A DNA stretch of 64,000 nt from Ephemerocybe angulata (Eukaryota > Basidiomycota > Agaricomycetes > Agaricales > Psathyrellaceae), in the NCBI GenBank assembly GCA_013368325.1, contig JAACJK010000010.1, forward strand, positions 372,001-436,000, written 5' to 3'. Position numbers and translations under genes: made by a program. Under the pieces are notes generated by a model. The model had not been told where the DNA came from. It worked only from the letters and a program-made list of their open reading frames with translations, and did not search any database. How positions within the stretch are numbered: position 1 is the stretch's first letter; each line of letters opens with the position of its first letter. Of the stretch, positions 35,629 through 51,800 are shown piece after piece.

Positions 35629-38600
35629 TTATTGCCTCACTGCGCGCTTCTTGGTAGCAGTCAGGCCGGTCTTGATTGTCTGTAGGACTGTGGGTTGAGT
35701 GTGGTGGCCAACTTTGGCCCGAGAAGCAAGTCCGATCTTGTCTTCGATGTGATCATACCCACAACTAGAATTCGAAGGGAAGTAGTCCCAGGGTTCTCTG
35801 TACTGCGGTAGAGGATCGATCTCCCTTTCATCGGAAATGGCTCGAGGCTCGCGTTTCTTCCTACAGTTGAAATTCGGTTTTAGTGACAAAGGATAGTGTT
35901 TGCCCCCGGAAACGTACCTCTCTTCTTCCAGAGATTCTTCGTATTTGATCTTCGACCATGAGTCTCCCCAGTGGACGAGGTGGCCTGCGAGCCAGGCTTG
36001 GAGCTGTTCATCTCTCTCGAGGTGTCCATAACCGCCGGTGCATCCAATAGCTACAAGAAGAGCAAGTCAAGCCTATAAACATCAGGGGCATTTAAAGGTG
36101 GATGTCACATACAGAGAATAGCGTTCGATTTCGCGTTGTCTTGCGAAACCTTGAATAGTTTGGGGGCGCCATTGTCCGCGGCCGGAAGCTCCTTCATCCT
36201 GTCGTTATTGGCCCTTTCTGCATGAAGGTCCCGGATTATCTGGCCTGGGAAGGGGATGAACGGCTGCTTCGCGTTCATGCACTCTTCCATCCCTTTGCGA
36301 ACCTCGCTCTCCTTGAGCTTGCTATGATGCTGGTCGAAGATTTGTTGGAGCTTGTGGTACTTAGCCTTCGATTCCTCAGGAACATCCTAGAAGAGGATAC
36401 GCATGAGACATGCAAGAAAAAAAAACATGTTTTGGTACGACGTACCATGATGGTCCTTTTCAACTTCCTGACGGAAGAGTAGCTCACGCCGTCAGCGACA
36501 TATGACGCGCAGCCGTAGTTCTTCAGTCCCAAGCAAATCTAAGAAGGTACTCAACAATCCGATCGCGAAAAGCAGAAGCAGGGGCTCACCATTGCAACAT
36601 CGAGCCAAAACTCAATCATCTCAACACGCCCTGGAACGTCGAGGGGAGTAAGGATAGTCGACGCCACCCAATACCTGAGCGCCTCGGCAAAGTCGCGAAT
36701 CGCCAGCACCCGCACAATGGAGGGGGCGGACTGAAAACCCTCGAGTGGCTCCTTCTCGGTCGAAGTGAGGCTCCAGAAATCCACGAGTGCCTTCGGTTCG
36801 ACGCGTCCGTATACTTCAGAGAGCATGATCGTCAGTTGGTGCGCCATACTGGCGCGCCCCGCAGAGGTGTTGTAGGCCTTGAGAGCAAGTAGGGTCTGGG
36901 AAGGCTCTTCAGAAACATGGAAGGGCGAATCGCAAGGGGATGGGTGCTCCCAGTTCTTCGGCCCGATCCTCGTCTGCCCCGGAGACTGTCCATCGAGTAC
37001 CAGAGCTGTCGCTGCCGTGAGGTGGGCCTTGACGATTGATGGTATATAAACGGTCTGATTAACGATATCCTGGAGGTCCAAGATGGGGTCGATAGCACCA
37101 CGGTCCTGCGCGTCGTCCCAGTGGTAGTGGAACCAGAAGAGCAGGAGCTTCGCGACCCGCGTGCGGAGTAAGCGCTTCTCGTCCTCCAGTTCCTGCCCCT
37201 CTAACGATCCTGAGGGGCCGTCGATATAGAGCTTGTGAAGGTGGCCGGCGAGGTCTATCGCTGTCATCTCTGACCGGAAGTTGGAGAAGACGCTGTGGAG
37301 AAGGGAAGGGTCGCTGAAGACACTCGTCCGGCTCAAAACTACGGCTATGCCTTCGACTGTGCAAGACGTGATCCTACCGAAGGAGTCGTAGTTGACCTTG
37401 GACTCGGGCCGCCTCTTGGGTGCGGGCAGGAGCTCCTGCAGTGATGGGCTGCACTGGTCCCAGTCGGGATAGTTGACGAGGGATTGTCGGATCATGGTGA
37501 AGTCCTCCGTCTCGAGAAAGCCTCCATCATCGTGCATCCACTCTGGAAGCAAAGCATGTCCCTCCAGTTTGGTGACCGTGGGCGACTTCCTGGCCTTGAT
37601 GGGCGAGAGCAAAGACACCTTTGAGTTGCCGAATTGCTTGAGGCGATAAAGGCTCCCCATCAATTGCTTCTTTGGAGAGACTGTACTTTCCGCGTATGCG
37701 TTCGAGTCAGGGAATTCGATCGTAGATGCTGCTTTCTTGGTACTGGTGCTGAGCAAGGACACCATGGACTTCGCCGCCTTAGCTTTGAATTGTTGAGCAA
37801 GACCTCGTTTAACCTCACCAGCCACGACCATGCCTATTCCCAACTCGTTGAATACAACTTCCAAGGGAAGTGAATTGCAGTGCGTCGCTGCTGTCGAGGT
37901 TGTCGAAACCGAATTGACCTTGGTGTGGCAAGACGTTGAACTCATGGAAACGGATGGGGTATGAAAGGATGGTTCTTTGCGATGTATGATTTGTGTGGAA
38001 GTGGCGGGAGGGGCGAAGGGGTAACGAAACTCTGCCAACATATTATCGGTTTGAGCCACCAAGAGGACGCTGAGTCGGCCTTCGGGAGCATCGTAGTACA
38101 CGCTCTCTTCATCGCTTTCGTCCAGGAAGCTCGCATTGTCGTCTGTGGGGAGCTGGGGGAGGGGCTTGAGATTCAACCAGGCTGTACGTGTCATAGCTTT
38201 GACGCTGTCCACCATCTTCTTAAGATGCTCGACGGCAGCCATAGGGGTGCTAGGCTCAACCTCTGCGTCCCACTCCTGTCCTTCCCCAGGAACCTGGTGG
38301 ATAAAGTCGCCGATCTGGACTACCGTCCGGAATATCTCGGCTTGTCGACGAGAGATGGTGGAGTTCGGCTTCAGCTTCCCTATAACATAGTCCAGGTCCG
38401 CCCAGAGAGACAGGGATTCCGCGTATACATTGATAAAGATGGATATGAAATCTTTCGCCTTCATCTTCCCCAGACGGTCTTCCTTGAGGTACCTGAATAG
38501 CGAGTCGAGGTCTTCTAGATGTGGCTTGTGCAGACAGGACACCTTTTCGAAGGCGGCCATCGACCTGGTGTAGTCATCAATGTCTTCGGAGGTAATCCAT

Positions 38601-39239
38601 ACTAGGTCGTCCACCTCAGATTGTGCGTCGAAAGTGGTACTACGAGGCGAAGAGGTGGAAGTAGGCGCTTTTTGAGACGCGGCTCCGCTCTGGCGCATAT
38701 CTAAGCATGGCTCAGAACGGTTTCCAGAAGCTTTGCGAGACTTGCTGAGATCAGGCGCTCGTTGAAGCCAGGGGGTAGACCCGTTACGAGAGGCCAGAAA
38801 TTGCGTGGCAATAGATGATGTCGAGGTCGTGCGGTATCTCTGTACAAATTTATTCAGTACCGCAACGCAACACATTCGTTCTCTACGGAGCCATACCTGT
38901 TCTGGTGGCTTGGGTTCGCGAGAGCCACGATGCCGCGCGAGATCAGACGACACGGAGATGGCTGGAGATCTCTACAGCAGGCGATGGGTCAGAGAACTGT
39001 CGCTAATACTCAGAGAGTCGGTTCACCTTCTGAGGCGACCTGTTGGTGCTTGGTCTTCGCGAAACCGCGCCTACAGCCATGGGTTCACGAGTCGGGGGAA
39101 GAGCATACGCAGAGGAAGATGTGGAAGGCGTAGGGGTAGTTGCTGAATTGTGCTGAGATCCGCTGAGTTTGATTTCGTCGTAGCGCCCTAGCTCCCAGGC
39201 GATGATCTCGTCCGGAGGCTTGAGTAGCACCCGACGCAT
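35629..39239 (-). CDS. Ras guanine-nucleotide exchange factor (RasGEF domain)
   Basis: Exons 39239-39027, 38839-36590, 36538-36446, 36386-36113, 36050-35918 and 35860-35629 join in phase to give 1,064 residues. A RasGEF-N-like segment lies near residue 565 (TVEGIAVVLSRTSVFSDP...). The catalytic RasGEF domain spans about 735-950: MAHQLTIMLSEVYGRV, RDFAEALRYWVASTIL, GRVEMIEFWLDVA, then ICLGLKNYGCASYVADGV, SSVRKLKRTI and FIPFPGQIIRDLHAERANN. RasGEFs load GTP onto Ras-type GTPases at membranes. The N-terminal 500 residues are mostly Ser/Thr-rich and unassigned. The first intron (187 nt) is the least certain; exon 1 could end at another donor. Divergent from the Rsp5 gene. Confidence 0.83.
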
Positions 39240-39940
39240 TCTGGGAGGATGCTCGAATAGAAGATAAGAGTGAGGTGAGAGTAGGAGGAAAGAGGGGAAA
39301 GCTGATATCCTGCACGCGATACACCTTGATAATCCAAACCCAACCACCAAGTGGGCGCGCACTCTCATGCTCACGGTGTTGTTTATGCGAGAACAATGGC
39401 GCGCCAGTCGCGAAGCGCGTCTCTGTCTCGACACGTCGCCCGAAAAGGCAATCTCCGCACCAAGACATGCATGCGCGCTTTGCGGCCATAGCCCCCCGGT
39501 GGGGAGGATGCGAGACAACGCCAGCACATCCACAAGGAGGTGCTTTTAGTACAAGAGTCGTCTATTCGCACTTAAGCGGATTCTCCGATTGAGTGCGTGA
39601 ACGAAGAGCACCGCACACAAAGCAATCCAAAAGCAATCCGAGCAACTTGCAAATTGTGATTGAGTCTCGGTCCTATCGGGGGTTAATGCGAATCAGCACT
39701 TGAACATATACAGCAGCAAGGGCAGTCGAAAGTCTTTCTGTATATGTCGACACCGCGAGGAAAACCGAGATGGATGGAGGTTGCAAGGAAGGTTTGCAAG
39801 AAAAGCTGTGCTTTTGGTGGCACGTGTCCGGCGTTGCAAGGGGAGCACTGACCTCCGGCTTGGATTACTCCTGATACTCGTCCAGACCAGTCTCTGAGCG
39901 CCGACCAGTGTCCTCGCCGCTGCTTATCACCCATTCGCCA
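39240..39940. promoter_or_regulatory. Shared upstream region of RasGEF and RSP5 genes
   Basis: 701 nt between divergent start codons. Contains overlapping short frames on both strands but no supported gene and no clear TATA box. Confidence 0.45.
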
Positions 39941-42839
<2,899 letters not shown>

Positions 42840-44056
42840 ATCCGCCACACAGTGTTTTTCTACCATTCTATCCACCCATATCCCTTGTATCCCTCCATCA
42901 ATGCTCCCCGGATTTCTTTTTACTCATGTATCTGTCATCTCTAAGATGTATGTTCTTTTCTTCTGTTTCTCCATTCTCAACTGGAATATCTAGCGGTGTA
43001 GCATTCACTCTTTATGACCACATAAGATATGTAACTAGTGCAGTGTGTGTATCGTCGATGCCTCTTCCCCCCTTACTTAACCCCTTTTTCAACTCCCGCT
43101 TTCCCTCCATCCCCTCTCTCCTTTACATCACCCGAAGGCGGACTTTCTAAACCAGGTCTGGCTGGATACCTACCTACCTCACGTACACGATCTTTCGCAT
43201 CGAAGGTCTCGATCCCCATCGTCCCCCTCTGCCCCTGTCATGACAGTCGTCGTCGCTTTGTCCCTCTCCTTGGTATCTCTGTATCGCTAACGTGTTAGAT
43301 ACTCCTTTCCGACTCAATAATATACTGGTATGCGATACATGGACAGGCCGGCGTCTTAGGTGTAATGAAGGAGAGTCATGTCTAGGTACCATTGGGTGGG
43401 TTTATGAGCGCTGATGTTTAGCACGGTTTAGGCGCCGGTGAAATGGTGCCATCGCCTTCTATTCTGACCGCAGCCCTGGTCTGTCTGACACATCTGGCAC
43501 CGCTCTATTCTGCCTCCCGCAAAATATGAGAAAATATGATAGCAATTGTTATCATTTTCCCTATTCTATCTTGACAATGGTAATAGTATATCTCCTCCTG
43601 TGATGTATACCCCGGCAAAGGACGTCATTTAGCCACCCCTTCGGATGGCCCCTGCGACAGTGCCACGCCCACACCGTCGCCCCCAGCTGCTATGCAAAAG
43701 GTAACATTTTGCTTCAGTGGATGGTCTCCGCAAAAGTTTGCCTTTTGGCATCGTCGAGATAGTGCCAGCGAAATAGAGATAATTGACAAAACGATTTGCG
43801 AGAGGCAGAATAGAGCGGCGCCAGATGTGTGATAGATTAGAAAGGCAGGCCGACCACACCTCAGTTCGAAAGGTATGTACGCGATGCTGGCTTATCCAGG
43901 AGATTTGTGTCGAAATGGGACGAGTTGGCTGGCGCCCAGTCCTTGTGCATAATAATGGGAAACTACTCGTGTATATTGTGTCGAGGTATCCTCGGGTAAC
44001 GGCAAATCTAATCTAACTGTACTCCAGTCCTGCTCCAGTCCGTCTGGCGGACGACA
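42840..44056. other. Intergenic, T/C-rich 3' flank of RSP5
   Basis: About 1.2 kb. The first 450 nt are T/C-rich and likely RSP5 3' UTR. No supported gene; open frames up to about 100 codons look random. Confidence 0.45.
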
Positions 44057-44843
44057 TTAAACGGCGAGTCTCTTGAAGGCGACATTCACGAGGGAAAGCT
44101 CGACGACTTGTTTGAGGTCCGGGAATCCTGATTTTGAACTATCAACGTTCTCAGCGAACCCATAGTGCTATTATTTAAGGACGCGGTATTAGTCCCCGTG
44201 CACTATGGTCCCCAGTTCCATTCTGATGATTCACTGACCTTATTCCTGCTCACATCCCAATTGACAGCCAAATAGCAGGTCCTTTGAGGCTCAAACGCTT
44301 TATCGTAAGGTAGATCGAAGGGAATATCAGCGCCACCTAGGGGGAGCCCGTCCTTGGGTTTGACGGCTAAACCAGGCAGCTGAAGGGGGCTTGTCTGAGT
44401 TTGCATATCGCCAGTTGGGTGACTGTCCCTTCGAGGGCAGCGAGGTGGTCGGGATCGACACGCATAATCTCGAGGGGCCCATCTTGGGCGCCTTTGAGCT
44501 TCGAAAGCGCCTTGGGATATTCTGGGCTGGATTTAAATGCGACTTCGGCCTCGCGGGATGCCCAGGCTGGAGACGGAGTGAATATGTGGTGAGAATATGA
44601 GGGAGGTGCTTGTTACCAATGGCTAGGTACGCGACACTCTGGTCTTCGATCTGAAGGCCATGGAATGCGCTGCAAGATATGTATGTTGGAGTATCAGAGC
44701 ACTGAGCCGGTGGGTATGGGGTAGTCCGTTTACCTGAGGAACCCTTGTGTTGATGCGAGCACGTCCAATATTGTCTTGAAGTGCAGGGGATCTGCCACGA
44801 GTGCTTCGGAAGCTTGGAAAGCAAGAAGCTCGACCACGGGCAT
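44057..44843 (-). pseudogene. ABM-like family member D with a frame break in exon 3
   Basis: The family layout is intact: exons 44843-44734 (110 nt), 44669-44617 (53), 44566-44254 (313) and 44167-44057 (111). It starts MPVVELLAFQASEALVADP and exon 2 gives AFHGLQIEDQSVAYLAI. In exon 3 the frame reads VTQLAICKLRQAP and then hits a stop, while the next frame continues with the expected end of the domain (LGGADIPFDLPYDKAFEP, CYLAVNWD) and joins exon 4 in phase (HYGFAENVDSSKSGFPDL). One extra base in the C run at 44385-44389 (read on the minus strand) would restore the frame. Either a recently broken gene or a sequence error. Confidence 0.65.
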
Positions 44844-45250
44844 AGTTCCTGCTCTCTGGAGAAGAATTGAAAGAAGGCAATCATGACATACGACTGGATG
44901 GATTAAATACACGGGAGCCCAGGTTGATATTGAGTTTTGGACGACTGCCGGACGCAAGCATACAGTATATCTCAAACAGTCCTACGTTCAGGATAACTAT
45001 CTGAATCGCCCGTTGCTGATCGGGAGATCGCACATGGCCGCAAGGGCCAGTGCTTGAGTACTGAGTTGCCGCCCTGGGCCCACACAGAGCGCTGCCTCGG
45101 TGGCATCGGGCGCTAAAGTTCAAATGCGCTTACAGTCATTCACTTTGACTGCTAGGTAAACCAGACAGTCCAATTGAAAGGCGTTTGAGTTTATTACTGC
45201 ACGGTTTAGCTTCATATCGCCTCCCTCCCACTCCTTCCATCTCAGCATCA
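44844..45250. other. Gap between ABM-like genes D and E
   Basis: About 400 nt with the likely promoter of gene D (a weak TATTTAA word on the minus strand near 44901-44907). No gene seen. Confidence 0.4.
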
Positions 45251-46036
45251 TCAAGCAGGGGGATACTTCGCCATCGGGGCATGAACAACCTCCAGAGAAG
45301 CAATGGTGAAAAGCTTCGCAACACCCTTGTGATCTTTGCAAGCATCGAGATGAGCCTAGCGATGCAAGTCAGAGCCATCATCACCAGAGTATTACGGAAA
45401 TGGCGGACCTGAACAGCGTCCCAGCCGAGAAGCAGCACAACCTTGCCAGAGCTCTCCCTGACCTGCCCGAGTGAGGGTGGCCCGTAGCAGCTTTTGAAAG
45501 ACGTCACAAGTTCACTTCCAAGCGATTTCAAGAGCGACACGAGTTCCTCTTTATGTTCCTCAGTCACCGTCACAATAGCATACTCCGTAATGGGGGCAGC
45601 TAATACCCCATCTGCGGGGTGATCGACGGTAAGAGTATAGAATGTGGGTTCGCCATTCGACGCCGGCTTGACCAAAGCATGAAGTTCTTCGCTGCTGGGG
45701 CTGGCATCAAACTTGTCCTTTGCCTCAAACGACTCCCATTCTGCAAGTATAGGATATGATCAGAATTTGGAGAAATACAAGTCGAGGGCAGGATAAGACT
45801 CGCCAATGACGTGGTGCACTAGCTTTTTGTCCTCAACTCGAGCACCAATCCACTGTCTGATAGTAAACATAGACTTTGATTAGCCTGATCTGTCCAAACA
45901 AAGCTTTCAAGGGGCACCCAACGTACTTAATTACGCCTGGCGTTTTGCGCAAGGCTTCAAGGACAGGCTTAAGGATCGCTGGGTTCTCGAGGTAGGCCTC
46001 TGTAGCGGGGATGACAACAATTTCGAAGATGGTCAT
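45251..46036 (-). CDS. Dimeric alpha-beta barrel (ABM-like) protein E
   Basis: Exons 46036-45927 (110 nt), 45856-45804 (53), 45740-45409 (332) and 45355-45251 (105) give 199 residues. It starts MTIFEIVVIPATEAYLENP; exon 2 gives QWIGARVEDKKLVHHVI; exon 3 contains TEYAIVTVTEEHKEELVSLL and ends VVLLLGWDAVQ. The second intron begins with GC (g/gcgagt) where every other family member has GT, and the last donor is gtccgc, also unusual. The reading frame and exon 2 length support both. More diverged than A-C. Substrate unknown. Confidence 0.7.
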
Positions 46037-46829
46037 CTTGGATGTGGAAGGGAAAGGAAGGGACCTTATCGATCATTCGATGTCGCGACGCGCCCATACT
46101 TATGTAGGAAATCGGTAGTGGGGGAGTCAGCCGAGTCCTGTGATGATGAGCGTGAGCAAGAGGCAGTGGCAAGGGGGTCTCAACCGAGCAGCCCGAGCAG
46201 CCCGAGCTACCGCACCTGCCCAGGGACCCGGAAAAATCACAATCGGGGTCCTTCACCATATTTGAAAATGCATGCAACGGCACCGGCATTGTGCGAAAGG
46301 CTTGTACCGTTGTACGGTGCAAGTACGGTGGGCACACCCTATCGTCTGCCATGCCTTTGAAGTTCTCCGCCCAGTTTTCCATCGTAGAGCATATCTCAAC
46401 TCAACTCTAGTCACCAGTGTATTGACGAACTCGAAAGGGATACCTGACATACAAATATCAGTAATACTACAAGCTAATTCGCTGCCTCTACACTTAGGCG
46501 CCCTTCTTGCCGAAATTTATTTGGCCGAGTAAGCGTGGCTCCCCACGCCGTTGATAGCACCGTGGCGGGTGAGGCTGGGTGAGGTCGCCATAAGTCGCCA
46601 TACTCGGGCTGCTTGGCTGAAACCCCCTTGGGCAGTGGGCACACTTCTCCTTGGGATGTCAGCAACGAGATGCACACGTAAAATTAGAGAGCGCCTTGTG
46701 CTACCTAGCACTATATAACCGTATTATAGAATCATAAAATCCCTGGACCGTGTACGCATTGTAGAAGAAGATGAAGGCGAGAGACTGCATGCCGCAAGGA
46801 TGTCTCGTGTGAGGAAAATGGCGGGTTGT
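46037..46829. other. Intergenic between ABM-like genes E and F
   Basis: About 800 nt containing the promoter of gene E. Short overlapping frames only; no motif recognised. Confidence 0.4.
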
Positions 46830-47631
46830 CTATTCTACTGTATGTTGGGTTAGCTGGGCGTATCTGATCTCAATTTGACTGAGCTCGCGGGCCCGTTGAA
46901 TTATTGGGGATAGTCTACCCCTCGTTGCATTATTTCGGTCCTGTTGCAAGTATGAGGGAAACAGGGCCACCACCAAGGACGGCGCTTCCACGTACCTCAA
47001 GGCTACGCCATCCAACGATCCCCACCTCTGTGTTCTTGCGTTCAATTGATGGCCCCCAAGAGGAGCCGTAACAACCAGGGATAGTCCTGAGTACTTGACG
47101 ATACTTTTCGACAAGTGGATACATCTCATATGCTCTATCGTGCAATGGTCGCATGGTTATGTAGATGAACGCCGTTATTGGTGCTGTGAGTGCCTTTTGG
47201 AGCTCGTCGGTATCGTCCAGCAAAACCTGGGTGATGACTCCTGTTCCGACCATAGAGTCCATGACGGGCATAATGAAGTCGACATAGGATGCATCTCCCA
47301 TGAACGACTGGTGATGCTCTAACGACCTCCAAGCTAAACGATTTTAACATATGACCCTGGAGGAAACAAAAATGATGCTTACCCATGACAAAAACTCTGG
47401 TATCCTCGTCTTCGGCATCCACACCATGGAAGTTCCTGTCGTTCATAAGACACGGTTAAGTCTCATTGGTTACGCCGACAACAACAGAGCACATATCACA
47501 TACCCTAGCATGCCCTTTGAGTAAGAGGACTCATGAATGACAGACAAAGTTTTGAGTGGGTCTTCAAGGTACTCGTCTGAAGGAGAGAACCATATAATCT
47601 CCGGGGCCATTGCAGGTTGCGACGGCGCCAT
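46830..47631 (-). CDS. Dimeric alpha-beta barrel (ABM-like) protein F
   Basis: Exons 47631-47504 (128 nt), 47435-47383 (53), 47333-46996 (338) and 46940-46830 (111) give 209 residues. It starts MAPSQPAMAPEIIWFSPSDE; exon 2 gives NFHGVDAEDEDTRVFVM; exon 3 begins AWRSLEHHQSFMGDAS and ends VGIVGWRSLE. The N terminus is about six residues longer than in the others. It is the most diverged copy but keeps the exon phases and the 53-nt exon. Function unknown beyond the fold. Confidence 0.7.
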
Positions 47632-48872
47632 GTCTTTAAGTCCTGAGTGTTTTCAGCCCGCACTGGCCCAAGAAATCTATAGACGTCTGCGGAACCGCAG
47701 AGAGCAGTGAGCGCCGGTAGTGAAAGAGCAGCAAGGGACCCGACTAGTCATCCTTGTCGTGGCTAAAGATCCGTGAGAGACGTGTCTGCGACGTTAGATA
47801 AGTCACACCGCCGAGCCATCCCTCAGGCCCGAGTCAATAACCGCGCTCAAATCGTGGAAGGAATGTCAGTCAGCAAATCAGCCAACAGGGATCAGCGAGA
47901 CGGTGCTGTAGTTTGCCGCCCGTGGACTGGCATACAACTTTACCTTCTACACACTCTGTATTTCGTCGTGAACTGAATCGCATGAGACGAATGTTCAAAT
48001 GCAAGTTCTGGAAAACTTGTGGAAAGCGAATGCGAACGCCTCGGTCCGAGGCGCAGTCAACGCGCAGGTCGGCAAAAAACGCTGCAAGAGTTGATTGCCG
48101 CTGAATAAGGGTAAGTACAGCCACTGGGATATTGGAGGATATTGGCCAGTATTGGCCGCTGTCTTCTGCTGCCAAGGGCGGCCACCCCGCATCCTCGTTC
48201 CTTCCGCAGACATACCCTCGGAGGGTCGTTTAGAGCATCTTTGGGTAGGAGTCAAGACAATGCACCCACACCTCGCCTCAATCGGCCCTAATTAATGTCA
48301 ATTGGTGTTGTATGCTGAATGCGTCGCGGTCGAGCTTTGTGCACGACGGTGCTCAATAGAGCCAGCTCCCCCTCCTTCACTTCTGCACTGGCATGTAAAC
48401 AGCACTCTTTGTTGTCACACAGTCAACTATTTCAAACTCTTTGGATAAGAGCGCGACTAACATATTGCCACTCTCCAGGCTCACTGCTTGCTCTTTGAAT
48501 GCGAAAGATAGCACCTTGATCCGATTCGGGCATTATGTGGATGGGTGTCAATTGCGTTCAAAGCGGAATAGAACAGTGACTCGAAACTCAATAACAATCC
48601 CAACGGGCCCGGCGCCATCCGTGACTTGAATTCTCTTGAATTCCCGACTTTGAGGGTGGCACGCTCCCAGGCTGGCACGGTGCCGTACGCCTTGCGTGTC
48701 CCAACCAAGTCAGCGGTCCGTCAAAAGTGATACATATCAGGTACATATACAGGACCACCGTGTTCATTTCTGATCAACGACGTCTCATTCCCTCCACGAC
48801 CCTTTCCCTCCCTCCTACTTTCAGAGTTCAGAGCGAAGCTTAGGAGAGCCAACTTGAACAGGGAACTCTACC
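47632..48872. promoter_or_regulatory. Upstream region of ABM-like gene F and of the first ABC exporter
   Basis: 1.24 kb between divergent genes. The 60 nt before the exporter ATG contain a pyrimidine-rich run (ccctccacgaccctttccctcc), common near fungal transcription starts. No gene supported. Confidence 0.4.
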
Positions 48873-51800
48873 ATGGCGTCCGACTCTTCTGTCGAGAAGC
48901 CTGAGTTCGAGGAGCGTCTCGACAAACCAACCAAGGAGAAGGACTCGAGCGACTCCAACTCCGCCACAGAGAAAGAAGAACCGGAGGTACCTCCGGTCTC
49001 CTTCTTCCAGCTATTCAGGTAGCGTCTTTCACCATAGCATTCACGTCAGTCGCGTTAATGACGCGCTCTAGGTTCTCCACCAAGTTCGAGCTCTTTATTG
49101 ATGTTATCGGCCTTGTCGCCGCTGCTGCGGCCGGTGCTGCGCAGGTACGTACTGGTTTGCGTTCAGGCACGTTTTGCTAAAGCCCTGGCAGCCCCTTATG
49201 TCCTTGTTGTTCGGAAACCTCACCAACGACTTCGTGAGGTTTGGTATTGTCACTGCACAGGCCCAGAGCGGGAATGCGACCGCTGCTGCACTTGTTCCGG
49301 AGGCGGCGAGAGCATTCAAGCACGCAGCTGCTCTCGACGCAAGTTATTTAGCGTATATCGGTGAGTGACATTCAGTTCGAGTGCTTGGATCTGGCAATTG
49401 AATGGTCGCCAATGCAGGTGTTGGCATGTTCGCGGCCACGTACACGTACATGCTTGTCTGGGTTTATACTGGAGAAGTAAACGCGAAGCGAGTGCGTGAA
49501 AAGTATCTGCAAGCGGTGCTCCGTCAAGATATCGCGTTCTTTGATAACGTCGGGGCTGGAGAGGTCGCAACACGAATTCAAACAGACACCCGTAAGCCAT
49601 AGTTTCCCCTTTCCGCAGCCCAGTCACTGACAAAAGTGTGAAGACTTGGTGCAAATGGGTATATCCGAAAAGGTTGCCATCGTCATTACATTCCTTGGAG
49701 CGTTCGTCACTGGTTTCGTCCTGGCATACGTTCAGTCATGGCGTCTTGCTCTGGCGCTGTCCTCCATGCTCCCCTGTATCGCTATCACTGGCGGCGTGAT
49801 GAACAAATTCCTTTCCAAATACATGCAGTGGGTTCGCTTCCGGATGCGTCACTTGTAGCCATTCTCATAAGCCTCCCAGGTTGTCTTTGAAGCACGTTGC
49901 TGAAAGTGGAAGTCTAGCTGAGGAAGTCATCTCGACCGTCCGCACCGCCCAGGCGTTCGGGACTCAGAAGAAGCTGTCCGCAATCTACGACAGTCACATC
50001 ACCAAGTCGGAGACGGTCGATTTGAAGGCTGCGATGTGGCATGGTGGAAGCCTCTCGGTTTTCATGTTCGTCATCTACTCCGGATATGGACTAGGTAAGC
50101 ACGACTTTGCCAGATTACCTGACCCACATCTCACCCGCTACTTTCAGCATTCCATTTCGGTACCACCCTCATCAACCAAGGTCATGGTGCGTTGTTGTTT
50201 GAGACCACAATCAGTGCACAATTTAACATGCCTGTTCAGCTGATGCCGGAAAGGTCGTCAATGTCCTCCTCTCTATCCTCATTGGCTCGTTCTCGCTTGC
50301 CCTCCTTCCCCCGGAAATGCAAGGTGGGGCGATTGATTAAAATCCATCCAAATTGTCGATTGACATAGAGCTTCCATCTAGCTATTACAAACGGTCTAGG
50401 AGCTGCGGCCAAGCTTTATGCCACTATCGATCGCGTCCCCGACATTGACTCTTACAACGAGGAAGGTCTCCGCCCGGAGAAAGTTTCAGGAGAAATCACT
50501 CTTGAGGACATCGAGTTTTCCTACCCGTCGCGTCCCACTGTCCAAGTCGTCAAGAAGCTTTCCGTGACCTTCAAAGCTGGGAAGACCGCAGCTTTGGTTG
50601 GCGCATCTGGTTCTGGAAAGTCGACGGTTATAAACCTAGTCGAACGGTTCTATGACCCAACTGCGGGCGTGGTCAAACTTGACGGCAACAACCTCAGGGA
50701 CCTCAACCTTAGGTGGCTGCGTTCTCAAATCGGCCTTGTCTCTCAGGAACCCTCTCTGTTTGCTACCACTATCAAGGAGAACGTCGCTCATGGCCTTATT
50801 GGAACACAGTGGGAGCATTCGCCCGCCGAGGAGAAGTTTGCGTTGATCAAGGAGGCTTGCGTCAAGGCCAACGCAGATGGATTCATTTCGAAATTGCCAA
50901 ATGGGTACGAGACCATGGTCGGTGAACGTGGATTCCTCCTTTCCGGTGGACAGAAGCAGCGCATTGCCATCGCCCGTGCAATTGTATCGGACCCAAGGAT
51001 CCTTCTACTCGACGAGGCTACTTCGGCGCTTGACACCCAGTCCGAGGGAATTGTACAGGATGCATTGGATAAGGCTGCAGCTGGTAAGCGATATTCCGAC
51101 CGCCTTATTCGAGTGATAACCTGACCCCCACCAGGGCGGACGACAATTACTATTGCCCACCGATTGTCGACCATCAAGGACGCAGATGTCATCTACGTTA
51201 TGGGAGACGGTCTCGTCTTGGAGCATGGTACACACGACGAGTTGCTCGCCAAGGATGGCGCTTACTGTCGACTCGTCCAGTCCCAAAAGCTGAGAGAGTC
51301 GCAGGATCTTGTCGAAGTCGATTCTGACGAAGATGACGAAGACGACAACGAGAAGGCTGAAGTGGATATGGATAAACAGGCGCGTGAAGAAATTCCACTT
51401 GGTCGCCAGAAAACCTCGCGTTCACTGGCGAGTGAGATCTTGGAACAACGGCGCATGGACAAAGGCGAAGGCAGCAAAGAATCGGACCACTCCTTGCCTT
51501 ACCTGTTCAAGCGCATGGGACTCATTGTCAGCGACCAGTGGCGAAAATACCTTTTTGGTGCCATCTTCGCTTCGAGTGAGCTTTGACATGACCGCCTGGT
51601 ACATACTCAAAACTAACGATGTTATTTAGTGAGTGGATTCGTCTATCCTGCCTTCGGCCTCGTTTTCGCGAAAGGCATCTCTGGCTTCTCAGAGCTCGAC
51701 CGTGGTGCCCGGACACACGCTGGCAACCGCAATGCGCTTTGGCTTTTTATTATCGCTATTATCTCGAGTATCGCCATCGGCTTCCAGATTTATCTGTTCG

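Noticed and set aside
35629..36538. Three short minus-strand frames as a separate unknown gene
   Set aside because: They continue the RasGEF catalytic domain from the large exon in phase through canonical introns, so they belong to the RasGEF gene.
44327..44884. 185-codon frame on the minus strand in the ABM-like gene D locus
   Set aside because: It crosses two introns of gene D and only part of it is in the coding frame.
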